64,000 nucleotides of DNA from Arion vulgaris (taxonomy: Eukaryota; Mollusca; Gastropoda; Stylommatophora; Arionidae): positions 24,879,176 through 24,943,175 of the forward strand of contig CM036771.1 of the NCBI GenBank assembly GCA_020796225.1, read 5' to 3'. The notes under the pieces are model-generated. The model worked only from the letters and a program-made list of their open reading frames with translations. It was not told the DNA's origin and did no database searches. Made by a program: the position numbers and the translations under genes. Below are positions 42,849 through 56,089 of the stretch, in pieces. Every line of letters starts with the position of its first letter. Positions within the stretch are counted from its first letter, which is position 1.

Positions 42849-43052
42849 CTGGGAATCATAGAAAATGAACAAATAATCAATAAGATCGCAGACAATCGCA
42901 GACAATCAAACAATCAATCCTGATCAGTTTCAATAAATGTGAGTGTATTGTTAAGTAAACATAGTTAACTAGTGTATGAAGCAAACTATTTCTACTAAAC
43001 TACACACACACACAAGTTAATTGCATATCCTTTGCGAATCAACTCCAGCTTT

Positions 43053-43270
43053 TAAACGCTGTTGTGATTTTTCTAGGCATTATTGCGTTCAGTAGTTTGC
43101 CATTGCTTTCTGAACGCATTGTGTCATCGTCCTTTTCTAAAATGGCACGCGAAACAATTTGCAGCAAAACTGTTCGCAGCGTGATTCGAACTCAGAACGC
43201 CGGGTTTAATAGACCGAGTCCCTATCCCCTAAGTCACAGACGCCACCTAGTAAGCTACACCAACTTATAA
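43053..43270 (-). mobile_element. Family D SINE (copy B)
   Basis: Counterpart of 29,030-29,245 with the same tRNA-like boxes. Confidence 0.65.
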
Positions 43271-43399
43271 TATAAAAAAAAATAACACATACACTCTAGA
43301 TTACAATTTTATTGTGTTTTTAACACAGACAATATGGATCACAAATTGCAACAAACGAAACACACATACATACACAAGTGTCAAGCATAACGGCGTAGG

Positions 43400-43860
43400 T
43401 GATCATGTCTTTCCACAACTTTCTCTCTCTCTCTTCTTGGTGAAGTTAATCAGTTATGATGTCGATCTTTTGCCGAACTACGACGTTAGACCATCCAACA
43501 TTTTTTTCCCTCTGTCTTCCACGATCTCTCTTTCACTGAATTTTACCTGTTATCACCAAATGTTCCCAACCTCCTCTTCGCATTATATGTCCGAAGAACC
43601 TTGATTGTCTGATACGTAATCTATTGATAAGGTTTCTTTGTGTGCAGGCCAGACGTCATAATTCTCATCAATTTCAAATCTCATCAATTGTTTTCTTCGC
43701 TGTCCATGGAATTTTCAGCATTCTTCTATAAAAGCACAATTCTGTCGATTCCAAAGATCGTATTGATTGCTTGTTCATTGTCCATGATTCGCTGTCATAC
43801 ATAAGTATTGGCTCAATGTAACACTGGAGTACTCGTTTCCGCAGTGTCAATTGGTAGTGA
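43400..43860 (-). pseudogene. LINE reverse transcriptase fragment (copy B)
   Basis: Counterpart of 29,375-29,835. Confidence 0.45.
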
Positions 43861-44074
43861 ATTCAGGCATAATGTTCATTTCTTTTTTAAAACTGCTTTC
43901 GCTTGAGCTATTCTACTCGTATTCTCAGTTTTACATCTTATATCTAATAAATAACATCACATATATTGTTTTCCGTTTTCTGCTTCGGCATCTCTGTGTC
44001 GCAAATTAGATCTTCTATCGGCTTGCCGGCCCTGTGGTAGATTCATTTCTAGCTGCACACTTTTTCTACCTAAC

Positions 44075-44340
44075 TCTAAGTGAAACCAGTCATGCAATTC
44101 ATAAAAGAACACCAGATTAAATGGCTTGGACACCTGAAAGAATGCCCTGGTATTGCATACCACAGAGAGCCACACAGAAAAAGTATAATGAGTACAAAAC
44201 AAGAGAAAGACCACGGAAAAAAAGATGAAGCGACGGCATCAAGAACAGCCTTAGCAAAATGAATATCAGCTTACAAAGTGCTTTAAAACAAGCACACACA
44301 AGATCACTACGTTTCCTCCTCAACTCTTCTATAAAGAAGT
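44075..44340 (+). pseudogene. LINE reverse transcriptase C-terminal fragment (copy B)
   Basis: Counterpart of 30,050-30,315; the translated block KPVMQFIKEHQIKWLGHLKE is unchanged. Confidence 0.55.
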
Positions 44341-44454
44341 AAATGGTGGAAGAGAAGAAGAAAACACATATTGTTTACAAATACAACTATGTTATAACAT
44401 AGTTTGATAATCAGCACACGAAGTAAGCAAGCTAGTTATAGAAAGTACAGAAGT

Positions 44455-44530
44455 AAAAAATTAACATTTCGACCAAAAGGTCTTTATCAAGCACACGATA
44501 CTAAGATACGCATTGCAAAATCGAACTTAA
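44455..44530 (-). mobile_element. Penelope-like element terminal fragment (copy B)
   Basis: Counterpart of 30,428-30,505. Confidence 0.5.
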
Positions 44531-44620
44531 ATAATATATATAATATAATCTGGAAACCGGTGCATAGTCATGATGGATGAAATGGAAATTAGTATTGCTA
44601 CCTTCGACAACGTAATCGAT

Positions 44621-44846
44621 CTACACATTGTTTTCTTTCATTAGAATTGTCTTAATGCTCAATAGTTTCTCGTTCAGGTCTCCAGCTGTCAACGCCAGGG
44701 AATCAAGCTTAGCGTTAAGCTGACCAATTTCAGCTACAACACTCTGGGGAAACGTCAACGGAAACAGAAGACGTTTAAACACCAAGGCGTTCATGTTCTT
44801 TAAATTCTCTTTGGCGTTAAAACCCTCACAAAGTGCTCTTTCACAC
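44621..44846 (-). CDS. PKDCC: PKDCC-like exon 3 (copy B)
   Basis: Same acceptor, frame and TAG stop as copy A; ends MKENNV. Confidence 0.82.
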
Positions 44847-47800
44847 CTGATGGAAGAAAACATAGGATAAAATAAATATTTGAACAGGAGTGTTGTTGCA
44901 GATAACATTCTAAAATTCTGATGATTTAATGATGTGAAGTGTTGTGTCATTGCATTGAATTCCTAACATTGTGTTTTCTTATCTCTGTATACGCCTCTGA
45001 AGTCAGAGAAGGCACTCCTGTATGGCGGGGGACACTGATAATAAGGAAAGCAGACCTTCGCGCAAATGCGACCAGAGGCGCCAGTACCGGCGCCTGACTA
45101 CGCCTGAATTCATAGCGATCGAACACAAGAAGAAGAAGAAGAATCTCTGTATACATTTCTACCAGATATAATAGGAACGTCGTTTTAGCTTAGAGGTTCG
45201 GTGCTCGCCACTTGTTCCTAATGTAATCGGTTCATTCCCTCGTGGAGTCATCGGAATAGTTATCCAGAGATCCCCGATCTCAGTGTATGTGAGATCCAGT
45301 TCCTAATCCTATCAGAGATGGGCGATCAAAAAAGGAGGCCCCGTGTTAAATTTGACCACTTGAAAGAACAGTTGGCATTTCATAATGGAAAAGACCAGGC
45401 TGGAAAGTCACTGTCCGCTCAAAACTCGTTAGACAGATTCAAAGATTCCTGCAAATATTTTAACTATCTCAAAAATTACATCAGGGACCCTCGCCGGTGC
45501 TATAGAGTTCGTATACTGTCGCTGAGATCTTCCTGTGTAAATTCGAGATTGGAACACTCTTGGTTACTTACCGAAGTGCAATGATCATGGTACAATCAAT
45601 CAATCAATCAATAATTAATGTAAACGCTTGTCTATGTGAGTACTACGATAAATTGACTATAGTAACATTTGTTTTGTCAAAAATAAATAGTTTTAAAAAA
45701 GTATCACTATTATAACATATTGTATATTTATAGTGCTTGCAAGTGTGTCCTTTCTTTCAAATATCTGTAGATATACTCATTTCTTACGGCTACCTTGCTA
45801 GCCTCAATGACAAGTCATATTTCTGTGTCCCCATGACTTGGAATTGGCCACGGTGGAGTTGCATAATATGGATAGACAAATATACATACATATGTGTAAC
45901 ATCTAACTGTGCAAACCTTATGTTGTACGGACACGAATTATCCTCTCCCTCATTGATATCACATTCAGGTTCCAGACATACATATGTGTAACATCTAATT
46001 GTGCAAACCTTATGTTGTACGGACACGAATTATCCTCTCCCTCATTGATATCACATTCAGGTTCTAGATTATTGACATCATCAAGATCAATCAACTTGAG
46101 ACTACCATTGATCATAACTAAATGTCCTTCCTTAAAGTCTGGAACTACTAAAGAACCAAGAGGAGAATACTGTAGATAATTGAGCAAATCAGTCATCTCG
46201 ATCGCATGTCGAAGTCTAACCTGCCATGGGAGTATCTGTTGAAGAGATTAAAAACATGTTGTGGCATATGTTAGAAAAATCATAGACATGTGATAGCGTA
46301 TGTTAAAGAAATCATAGACTAGTGGTCGCATTTGTTCAACAAATCATAGACATGTGGTAGTAAATGTTAGATAAATTATAGACATGTTATAGTTTATATT
46401 TAAGAGATCAAAAGTATTTGGTAGTATGTGTTAGAGAAATCATCATAGACATGTTATTTTCTGGAAGCTGTCAATGATGTGCTGGCTATTGGTTACTAAG
46501 TCGATGTTATAGCTCTACGGGCAGTCAAATACAACATATATCCAAGAGTATGCAATACTAATGGTTATGGGGCTCGTTGGTTTAAAACGGTCGTTATTCT
46601 GCTCCTCTCGCATCTAGTTCTACTTACACAAACGCACAAAGTTTAAAACAGTCGTCACTCTGCTCCTCTCGCATCTAGTTCTACTTACACAAACGCACAA
46701 AGTTTAAAACAGTCGTCACTCTGCTCCTCTCGTATCCAGTTCTACTTACACAAACGCACAAAGTTTAGTTCTAAACTTCTTAATTTTCTGAATAGATTCA
46801 ACATCAATTTGAGTGTCTTCATCCAACAGGGATCAACAAGTAATGGAAGAACATAACCTATTTTCCCTGTCAATGATTTGCTGACTGACTGCAGTGTTCA
46901 CGATCTTCTGTTCACAGCATCATCATCTTCAAGTGGCGTGTCCCTTCCGGAACTTGGCTCCCATGACATCAGTCCTGAAAAACTCTCTGTTCTGTGCAAG
47001 TTGACCGGCGTCAGTAGCAGTCATTCTCAGATCGTCAATGACATCTTGTACCCATCGTCTTCTCGGTCTTTCTCTCATTCTTCTTCCAGGCACCATTCCT
47101 CCAAAATTATCTTCTTTAGGCACTCATGTCGTTTGATGTGTCCGAAATACTACATTTTCATTGATGTTATTCTCTTTAATATCACGTTGATGCCGATCTG
47201 GTCACATATAATATCACATACTTAGATATGAAGTTAAACAAGTGCCAAAACAGACAATCGAATAATAAGCTTTTGAAACAAATATAACATAATAATTCTC
47301 TAAATTCAATGAAATCGCCGATGCACAGTTATCATAATCGAAGAAATAAAAAGGAGATGGCAGTGGTTGGAACTACATTGTCCATTCATAAGATCCGACA
47401 CCGGCATGTGGTTCTGAATTGGAATCGGGGTGGACAGATGGGTTTAGGAAGATTTAGTGAGACATGGAGACGAACTGTGGACAGTGGAAAAGAAGAGGCT
47501 GGAATGATTTGGAATGAGCAAACTAGGATTGCTAAAGACAGTTAGGATGAAAGTTAAGAGGAGAAGAAGAAAAATAAGATATGAAATAGCAGATGGCATA
47601 AATTAAACCGTAACTAAACCATTTAATTTTAAAATTTAGACGTTACACACATTTTTGTCTTGAAAATTTGCCAGAATAACATAGTTTTCTTGGAAGAACA
47701 AATCAAGTTATAAATAAATAATAATAATAATAATATAATTCCTCTCGTACCGTTATACGTTACATAGGGCCTGCAAGTAATTTCTCCTACCGCTCTATCC

Positions 47801-49537
47801 TGGGCAACTCGCTCAATCTCCTCCATGGAACTGAGACCGATATTTCCTGCCTCTCTCAGCAAAGTTCGCTTCAGGGTCTCTTTAGGTCTTCCTCTCTTTC
47901 TTGAACCCTTTTCATCACACTTCAATGCCTGCTTTGATATTCGTTGATCATTTCTCCTCAAGGTGTGTCCCAACATATCTCCATCTTCTCTTTCTTATAA
48001 CAGTTGTCACTAGTGGTTGACCAGACATGTCTCTGATTTCATCACTTCTCTGAATTCGTTCCATTTTATATTCATTATTTTCACAGACATCTATTTTAAA
48101 TGCATTCAACTTGCTTTCTATATCTTTAGTCATTTTCCAACTCTCGCTAGCATATATTAGGATTGATACAACATTTGATTTGTAAATGTTGCATCAATCC
48201 TAATATTACTAATAATAAATAGAAATGCAAATTTACATTAGTTACTTCATTCTTTTGTTTATAAATTTCATTATTTTAAACTATATACGGTCACGCCACA
48301 CTTGCTATGATTTATAAGAGCATTCAATAATTGAGGATGGTGGTGGTGGTGGTGATAAGTATTATCTATATAAGTGAAAAACACAAAAAAATCTATGTAG
48401 CAATGGAGAACACGTAAAATCAAAGCACTGTAGTTTTACAAAATACAAAAACAATATACAGCGATGTTTCGACCAAAAGGTCTTTATCAAATAAAGAATA
48501 CAACAGATGAGAAGAAATGTAGACTTCTTGGACGGCAGACATAACATATACAATCACATAATAAATCCTTAACGGCTACATCTCTAGCGATGATAATAAT
48601 GATGATGTTGGTGATGATTCAATAATTACTAACACAGTAAACAATTGTAACAGACAATACAGGTGTCATCGTATCTCACCTGTAAATTATCTAGAACAAA
48701 TCTGGAGCCTAACTCGTAAACACTGATAACACCATGCTCAGAAATATCAGTAGTTTCTGATTCTTCGCTTCTCACACAATATCCAAGAAGCCTTGCTAAA
48801 TTATGATGTTGAAGCTGCTCTGACATAAGTATCTCTTTCATAAGTCGCGCTGTTGGGAACGTGTAACATCGTTGGCGTTCAATTGGTGATATGATTGACA
48901 GTTTTACTGGTGATGTCGGTAGGTTGACAGCATCATCATAAGGCATATGTTTCGGAGAGACATCCTGCTGAATATTTTGAATATTTTTGGAAGAAAGACC
49001 TCTTTTAACAACATGTGCTTGAATATTATCAACATGAGTATGTTGCATACTCTTTGAACGTTTAAGTTCTTCTAAACAATTTCTGACCTCGTGTATATGT
49101 CGAGTTACCATTTTAATAGCAACCTGGCTTCCTTGGTAATCTGCAATGAAAGCTTGTTTGGACACCCCGTGTCCGACTTTGTTTCGAATTTTCATGACAG
49201 ATATTGAGGAACAGTTGTGTATGAGAGCTGGCCTTGGTATTTTTGAATCTGTTTCATGAACTGATAATTTGTTGGATGTTGTTGCTGGCTTATAATTTAA
49301 GTTTATCATTCGTACATCTTTGATATTGTCTTTAGTGTCATGATCTGATTGAGAACGTTGATGTGATCTTTGTTGGAAGAAGTCAATTAATTTCAAATAT
49401 TCCTCTTTAAAGTGTTGTTGGTCAGAATCTGTTTTGAAACAAATGTGACCAAGCGCAGCGAACATCAAGAACAGGTAGACACATGCTGGGAAGGTTAATG
49501 TCAAACATATCACTTGACGTTTTGTGCAAATGTACAT
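44621..49537 (-). CDS. PKDCC: PKDCC/VLK-like secretory-pathway kinase, copy B (three exons)
   Basis: Exons 49537-48680, 46235-46009 and 44846-44621 have the same phases and the same 436-residue product as copy A; I see no amino-acid difference in the exons. All features described for copy A (hydrophobic N-terminus, VGHG loop, VAIK, helix C Glu, PDFKEG loop, DLDD, CERALCEG) are present. The intron after exon 2 is shorter because it holds only two 92-bp units. If the duplication is real, the animal has two identical kinase genes in tandem with separate upstream regions. If it is an assembly artefact, the two copies are alleles. Confidence 0.85.
45170..45618 (+). mobile_element. Family C SINE, near-complete (copy B)
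   Basis: Counterpart of 31,145-31,592 with a few substitutions (ggttcattccctcg in box B) and the same (aatc)n tail. Confidence 0.8.
45890..46065 (-). repeat. 92-bp repeat with exon end and 5' splice site (copy B, two units)
   Basis: One unit is the true end of exon 2 (donor at 46,008). A single further copy lies at about 45,895-45,990. This near-ancestral state shows the unit arose from the exon border. Confidence 0.93.
46009..46235 (-). CDS. PKDCC: PKDCC-like exon 2 (copy B)
   Basis: 227 bases with the same borders and translation as copy A. Confidence 0.85.
46243..46455. repeat. Degenerate ~37-bp repeats next to exon 2 acceptor (copy B)
   Basis: Counterpart of 33,900-34,112. Confidence 0.6.
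46575..46770. repeat. 61-bp array (copy B, three units)
   Basis: Clean version of the array at 34,232-34,512. Confidence 0.9.
46900..47135 (-). pseudogene. LINE 3'-end fragment (copy B)
   Basis: Counterpart of 34,640-34,875 (GRRMRERPRRRWVQDVIDDL). Confidence 0.65.
47715..48170 (-). pseudogene. LINE reverse transcriptase C-terminal fragment with (att)n tail (copy B)
   Basis: Counterpart of 35,455-35,905. It has two extra frameshifts relative to copy A (near 47,968 and 48,050). Confidence 0.75.
48362..48565 (-). mobile_element. Penelope-like element terminal fragment (copy B)
   Basis: Counterpart of 36,100-36,300. Confidence 0.6.
48680..49537 (-). CDS. PKDCC: PKDCC-like exon 1 (copy B)
   Basis: 858 bases from ATG 49537 to donor TTACAG|gtgaga; identical translation to copy A. 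Confidence 0.85.
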
Positions 49538-49937
49538 TGTCACGTGTCAAGTGAAGAGAACTTATTCTATTTCAGTTTCAGTTTGGAATGTTTCCATTGC
49601 ACACTCCGGACATGTCCATAGGTGCTCTGATCTCATTCACAATATCTCCAACTGCTTCCAGCAACTGACCGTACTAGTTCGATTTTATTTGATGAGATTA
49701 CTCATATACCTGTTATGATATTCTTTTCTTGCTACTTCAATCTTCAAAACAACGTATTCGAAACTGAATAAGACGCAATTAAAGACGGAAATTAGAGATG
49801 TATCACATATTACGCTTGGTTAGCCACAACTGTTAAGTGGAACCAACAAACTGTGAACAAGATTGCTATATTTAAAGACATCGACTCAGAATCAGAAGAG
49901 CGAAAGGGTTAATCTTTGCAAAGTAAGTTTCTCTGTG

Positions 49938-50205
49938 GACGGATTATTTAAAACAATGTGTAGGGGGTTCGCTGTTAGAATCATGGACAATAGGTTTATG
50001 GGTTGATTTCCTGCACACAATGTGTAGTGGGTTCGCTGTTAGAATCATGGACAATAGGTTTATGGGTTGATTTCCTGCACACGATGTGTAGGGGGTTCGC
50101 TGTTAGAATCATGGACAATAGGTTTATGGGTTGATTTCCTGCACACAATGTGTAGGGGGGTTCGCTGTTAGAATCATGGACAATAGGTTTATGGGTTGAT
50201 TTCCC
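49938..50205. repeat. 65-bp array upstream of the kinase gene (copy B, four units)
   Basis: Counterpart of 37,668-37,945, with cleaner units. Confidence 0.9.
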
Positions 50206-50439
50206 AAACATGCTCCAAAGTGAAACAAGTAGTTTGTTTCTTCTACCTCCTGTATGATTGAACCTAGAAATATGAAGGGACTTACACTTTATACTCTTAA
50301 GTCTGCAAAGCTTCGGACATACGAAGGCTTCTATAAACAGCAAATTTGATCACAACGCAAACGTACCTCGTTCAAACTCGCGGCGGGCAAGTTTGGAAGC
50401 AAATTCGTTCGCTTGGAATTTATTTTATGATCTGTAAAT

Positions 50440-50560
50440 TAGACCTCCCGTTCAGAAAGCAATGGCAAACTACTGAGTGTATAAGTGGTGCCTAGAAAAT
50501 TGAATAATCGTTTACTGTGGTTGGTGGCTAAGTCTTGTAAAGGATATGCCACGATCTTCA
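50440..50560 (-). mobile_element. Family D SINE fragment (copy B)
   Basis: Counterpart of 38,180-38,300. Confidence 0.45.
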
Positions 50561-50741
50561 TGATCATAAACTTGTATTCTATGTTTGAGTATATTGATAT
50601 GAAAATATCACTTCATAGAATAGTCGCAACCAGACATTTTAATATTCTGTAAAATAACATTGAGTTCAAAATACATACTTTTCTAATACATACACAGTAA
50701 AACCAACATAACTAAAACTAATTCTGAAATTATTATAGGCA

Positions 50742-53700
50742 GCAGTATCAACGTACACACCGTAACAACAGTATCAACGTACACAGAGTAACAACAGTAT
50801 CAACGTACACAGAGTAACAACAATATCATCAATAACAGAATCAACAAACAAACCATTAACAACAAAATCAACGTACACTGTAAAACACTTATCAACAACA
50901 ATATCAGCATACACTATAACAAGACTATTATCAACAACAGTATCAACATGCACACTGTAACACTATTATCAACAACAATATCAACGCACACACTGCAACA
51001 AGACTATTATCAACAACAGTATCAACATGCACACTGTAACACTATTATCAACAACAATATCAACATGTACACTGTAACAAGACTATTATCAACAACAATA
51101 TCAACATGTACACTGTAACAAGACTATATCAACAACAATATCAACATGCACACTGTAACAAGACTATTATCAACAACAATATCAACATGTACACACTGTA
51201 ACAAGACTATTATCAACAACAATATCAATATGCACACTGTAACAAGACTATTATCAACAACAATATCAACATGCACACTGTAACAAGACTTTATCACAAC
51301 AATATCAACATGCACACTGTAACAAGACTATTATCAACAACAATATCAACATGTACACTGTAACAACACTATTATCAACAACTATATCAACATGCACACT
51401 GTAACAAGACTATTATCAACAACAATATCAACATGCACACTGTAACAAGACTATTGTCAACAACAATATCAACATGTACACTGTAACAAGACTATTATCA
51501 ACAACAATATCAACATGCACACTGTAACAAGACTATTATCAACAACAATATCAACATGTACACTGTAAAAAGACTATTATCAACAACAATATTAACATGT
51601 ACACTGTAACAACACTATTATCAACAACAATATCAACATGCACACTGTAACAAGACTATTATCAACAACAATATCAATATGCACACTGTAACAAGACTAT
51701 TATCAACAACAATATCAACATGCACACTGTAACAAGACTATTATCAACAACAATATCAATATGTACACTGTAACAAGACTATTATCAACAACAATATCAA
51801 CATGTACACTGTAACAACACTATTATCAACAACAATATCAACATGTACACTGTAACAAGACTATTATCAACAACAATATCAACATGCACACTGTAACAAG
51901 ACTATTATCAACAACAATATCAACATGCACACTGTAACAAGACTATTATCAACAACAATATCAACATGCACACTGTAACAAGACTATTATCAACAACAAT
52001 ATCAACATGTACACTGTAACAAGATTATTATCAACAACAATATCAACATGTACACTGTAACAACACTATTATTATCAACAACAATATCAACATGCACACT
52101 GTAACAAGACTATTATCAACAACAATATCAACATGTACACTGTAACAACACTATTATCAACAACAATATCACATGCACACTGTACAAGACCATTATCAAC
52201 AACAATATCAATATGTACACTGTAACAAGACTATTATCAACAACAATATCAACATGTACACACTGTAACAAGACTATTATCAACAACAATATCAATATGT
52301 ACACTGTAACAAGACTATTATCAACAACAATATCAACATGCACACTGTAACAACACTATTATCAACAACAATATCAACATGTACACTGTAACAAGACTAT
52401 TATCAACAACAATATCAACATGCACACTGTAACAAGACTATTATCAACAACAATATCAACATGCACACTGTAACAAGACTATTATCAACAACAATATCAA
52501 CATGCACAGTGTAACAAGACTATTATCAACAACAATATCAACATGTACACTGTAACAAGATTATTGTCAACCACAATATTAACATGTACACTGTAACAAC
52601 ACTATTATTATCAACAACAATATCAATATGTACACTGTAACAAGACTATTATCAACAACAATATCAACATGCACACTGTAACAAGACTATTATCAACAAC
52701 AATATCAATATGTACACTGTAACAAGACTATTATCAACAACAATATCAACATGTACACTGTAACAACACTATTATCAACAACAATATCAACATGTACACT
52801 GTAACAAGACTATTATCAACAACAATATCAACATGCACACTGTAACAAGACTATTATCAACAACAATATCAACATGCACACTGTAACAAGACTATTATCA
52901 ACAACAATATCAATATGTACACTGTAACAAGACTATTATCAACAACAATATCAACATGTACACTGTAACAACACTATTATCAACAACAATATCAACATGT
53001 ACACTTTAACAAGACTATTATCAACAACAATATCAACATGTACACTGTAACAAGACTATTATCAACAACAATATCAACATGCACACTGTAACAAGACTAT
53101 TATCAACAACAATATCAACATGCACACTGTAACAAGACTATTATCAACAACAATATCAACATGTACACTGTAACAAGATTATTATCAACAACAATATCAA
53201 CATGTACACTGTAACAACACTATATTATCAACAACAATATCAACATGCACACTGTAACAAGACTATTATCAACAACAATATCAACATGTACACTGTAACA
53301 AGACTATTATCAACAACAATATCAACATGCACACTGTAACAAGACTATTATCAACAACAATATCAATATGTACACTGTAACAAGACTATTATCAACAACA
53401 ATATCAACATGCACACTGTAACAAGACTATTATCAACAACAATATCAATATGTACACTGTAACAAGACTATTATCAACAACAATAACAACATGCACACTG
53501 TAACAAGACTATTATCAACAACAATATCAACATGTACACTGTAACAAGATTATTATCAACAACAATATTAACATGTACACTGTAACAACACTATTATTAT
53601 CAACAACAATATCAACATGCACACTGTAACAAGACTATTATCAACAACAATATCAACATGTACACTGTAACAACACTATTATCAACAACAATATCAACAT

Positions 53701-53850
53701 GCACACTGTAACAACACTATTATCAACAACAATATCAATATGTACACTGTAACAAGACTATTATCAACAACAATATCAATATGTACACTGTAACAACACT
53801 ATTATCAACAACAATATCAACATGTACACTGTAACACTATATCAACAACA
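50742..53850. repeat. 41-bp minisatellite (copy B, about 70 units)
   Basis: Same unit family as 38,478-40,730 but roughly 0.85 kb longer. The two flanks align, while the internal order of variants differs. Confidence 0.95.
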
Positions 53851-54344
53851 TTTAGCTTTGCCAAGTATATTGTTCTTGTACTAAGCCATTGATTAGGCCA
53901 CCAACATTGCATTTTTGTATGTAACTATGCGTCGGTCGCATACTTGGACATGATAATCTCTGCGAAAGTGCACGCACTCCGTAGCTTCTGCGTCAATCCA
54001 TGATGACGATTTGAGCATGATACAGATCTGTAGGAATTCTACTTGAAGTAATATTAATGATTTTTGCACTTGCACCGGCTTTCCAAACTCATTGTTATCA
54101 GTTTTCAATTTTCAAATATTCGTATACTTGGTAAAATTAAACAATAAACATGTTTGTTTGTCTCCAATAGGATTAGGAACTCGATATCCCTTACATTAAG
54201 ATAGACGATTGTTGAGAAAACATATCGAAACCATTCCATGTATTATTTTAGTTCTTTTAAAGAGTGGGAGTGATACTGTAGCTTAACTTCTGCTTGTACT
54301 GAAAAACCTTCTGACATTTGATTTATTTGCACTTATTCATCATC

Positions 54345-54545
54345 GAGTAGCTTGTCCCTTGTGGAACTTGGCTCACATGACAGCAGTACTGAAAAACTCT
54401 GTGTTCTGGGCAAGATGACCAGCGTCAGCAGCAGTCCTTGTCAGATCGTCAATGACATCTTGTACCCATCGTCTTCTAGGTCTTCCTCTTATTCTTCTTC
54501 CATGCACCATTCTCTCCAAAATTATCTTCGCTAGTCACCCATGTC
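54345..54545 (-). pseudogene. LINE 3'-end fragment (copy B)
   Basis: Counterpart of 41,225-41,425. Confidence 0.6.
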
Positions 54546-54953
54546 ATTTAATGTGTCCGAAATATTTATTTGTACTTGTTTTTATGTTCTTTAAAAGCCA
54601 ACTCTCTTTAATATCAAACTGTTGCAGAACAGAAGTTTTTGTTCTGTTCTCTGTCTATGATATTCTAAGTACTCTTCTGTAAAAAGTAATCCTGTAAAAT
54701 TTGCACTTTTAGAACCAACTAATTAGCCCAGTACCATCCAGGTAGATAAGTGTGCTAGCGACAGAGACCCTACACAACTGTGATGACGTTGAACCAGAAT
54801 GTATTCCAGTTTCAGATGGTACTAATAGCTACGTTATAAAAACCCACTATAAGTCAAAGTCTCAGGTACTGAAATTTATGCCTTGCTTTGACTTGGGACA
54901 TGTACTTTTCATAAATAACTTTTCGAAGCGCTTATCATCGACATAGTTACACT

Positions 54954-55185
54954 GTCATCGTCTTCTTTCTTGTTCTCTTATCCGCTTTTGTCTTACAGTG
55001 TCAGCGTAAGAAGAGATTACTGGAACGAGCTTTTGTGTCCGCTTCATAAGAAGTGTTTTTAACCGCCTATGTTATTTCTGAGATTCAGCTTTTGCGCGGA
55101 CGACCTAAACCCTTTGTATCCACTGTATCGCAGTAGCTTTGCTTTTGATGCGCATTCTAGGTTGGTCTTCTGATTATGGAGTAAC
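54954..55185. other. No feature recognised
   Basis: Unique sequence just beyond the right breakpoint of the duplication. Confidence 0.4.
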
Positions 55186-55412
55186 AAAGCAGACATTGAA
55201 GTGGGATACAACGGGTTCAAGAAAGAGGACGACCTAAGGAGACCCTGAAATGAACTTTACTGAGAGAGGCAAGAAATATCGGTCTCAGTCCCATGGAGGA
55301 AATTGAGCGAGTTGCCCAGGATTACAGTGGTATGGAGAAAATTGCTTGCAGGGCATATGTAATGAATAACGGTATGAGAGGAATTATTATTATTATTATT
55401 AATATTATTCTA
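55186..55412 (+). pseudogene. LINE 3'-end fragment with (att)n tail
   Basis: It is related to 20,690-20,866 (gagagaggcaagaaatatcg; ttgagcgagttgcccaggat) and has a gaattattattattattatt tail. The frame is broken. Confidence 0.6.
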
Positions 55413-55812
55413 CTTATGTGGCCGAACCATTTAATTTTGCTTATTTGATGAATTTCAATAATGATATTGTTTTCCTGATGTCTTCATTTCTAAACCAGTC
55501 CTCTCTTGATACTCCAAGCATTCTGTTTAGATAATTCATCTCTGCCGTGACTAGTTTTGGTATCGTTTGAAGTCAGAGTCCAGGGTTAGCACTGGTAGCA
55601 TAATGTTAGAAGACAGAATGTACTGTAACATTCATGGTGATATGTATACATTTCAAAATTGTTGCCATTTGTCCTACGATTTGATTTGAGTTATTGCATC
55701 TATGCTGCATTTCGTTAGTAATGCTTATAGAAAAATGACGCCGAAGTTTACATCATACACAGTAAATAAAAAACCAATTTCGATTAACAAGATAGAATTG
55801 ACGCAGAAATTG
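55413..55812. other. Possible further LINE debris; no clear feature
   Basis: Positions 55,410-55,600 resemble reverse-oriented reverse transcriptase debris, but no block is readable with confidence. Confidence 0.3.
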
Positions 55813-56072
55813 AAGGCCCATGTGATGCCGGTTCTCACAAGGGAAGCAAAAAATAGTACCACAACGACCTACAAGTAATGTCGTAAGAGGCGACTGGGGT
55901 AGGAACCTAGGGAAACTACACTAGTAAATAAAAAGCGTCGCAGAAATCGGATGTGCTTGCCTCATGACTGGCACAACGTGCAATCGCTATTATGCTCAGA
56001 TCACATACATATCACACAGAGTGGGTTAACAAGTGATCTATATTGAGCGTTGGAAGAAGAAGAAGAAAGCTC
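55813..56072 (+). mobile_element. Family B SINE
   Basis: gcccatgtgatgccggttct head, taatgtcgtaagaggcgact core, gtcgcagaaatcggatgtgc, and tail (gaagaagaa). Confidence 0.8.
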
Positions 56073-56089
56073 AGAAACTGTCAGTTATA

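Larger units (their letters stand above)
41828..54953. repeat. Segmental tandem duplication, copy B (13.1 kb)
   Basis: Direct copy of 27,797-41,827. The junction at 41,828 joins the right end word gttgc to actagatgcacc with a few bases of shared sequence (act). Copy B is 0.9 kb shorter overall. It has two instead of about 20 units of the 92-bp repeat, partly offset by a longer 41-bp array. Confidence 0.92.

Noticed and set aside
27797..54953. Long inverted or circular element (virus or giant transposon) as explanation for the two copies
   Set aside because: The copies are in direct orientation with no terminal repeats or integrase; a plain tandem duplication or an assembly artefact is sufficient.
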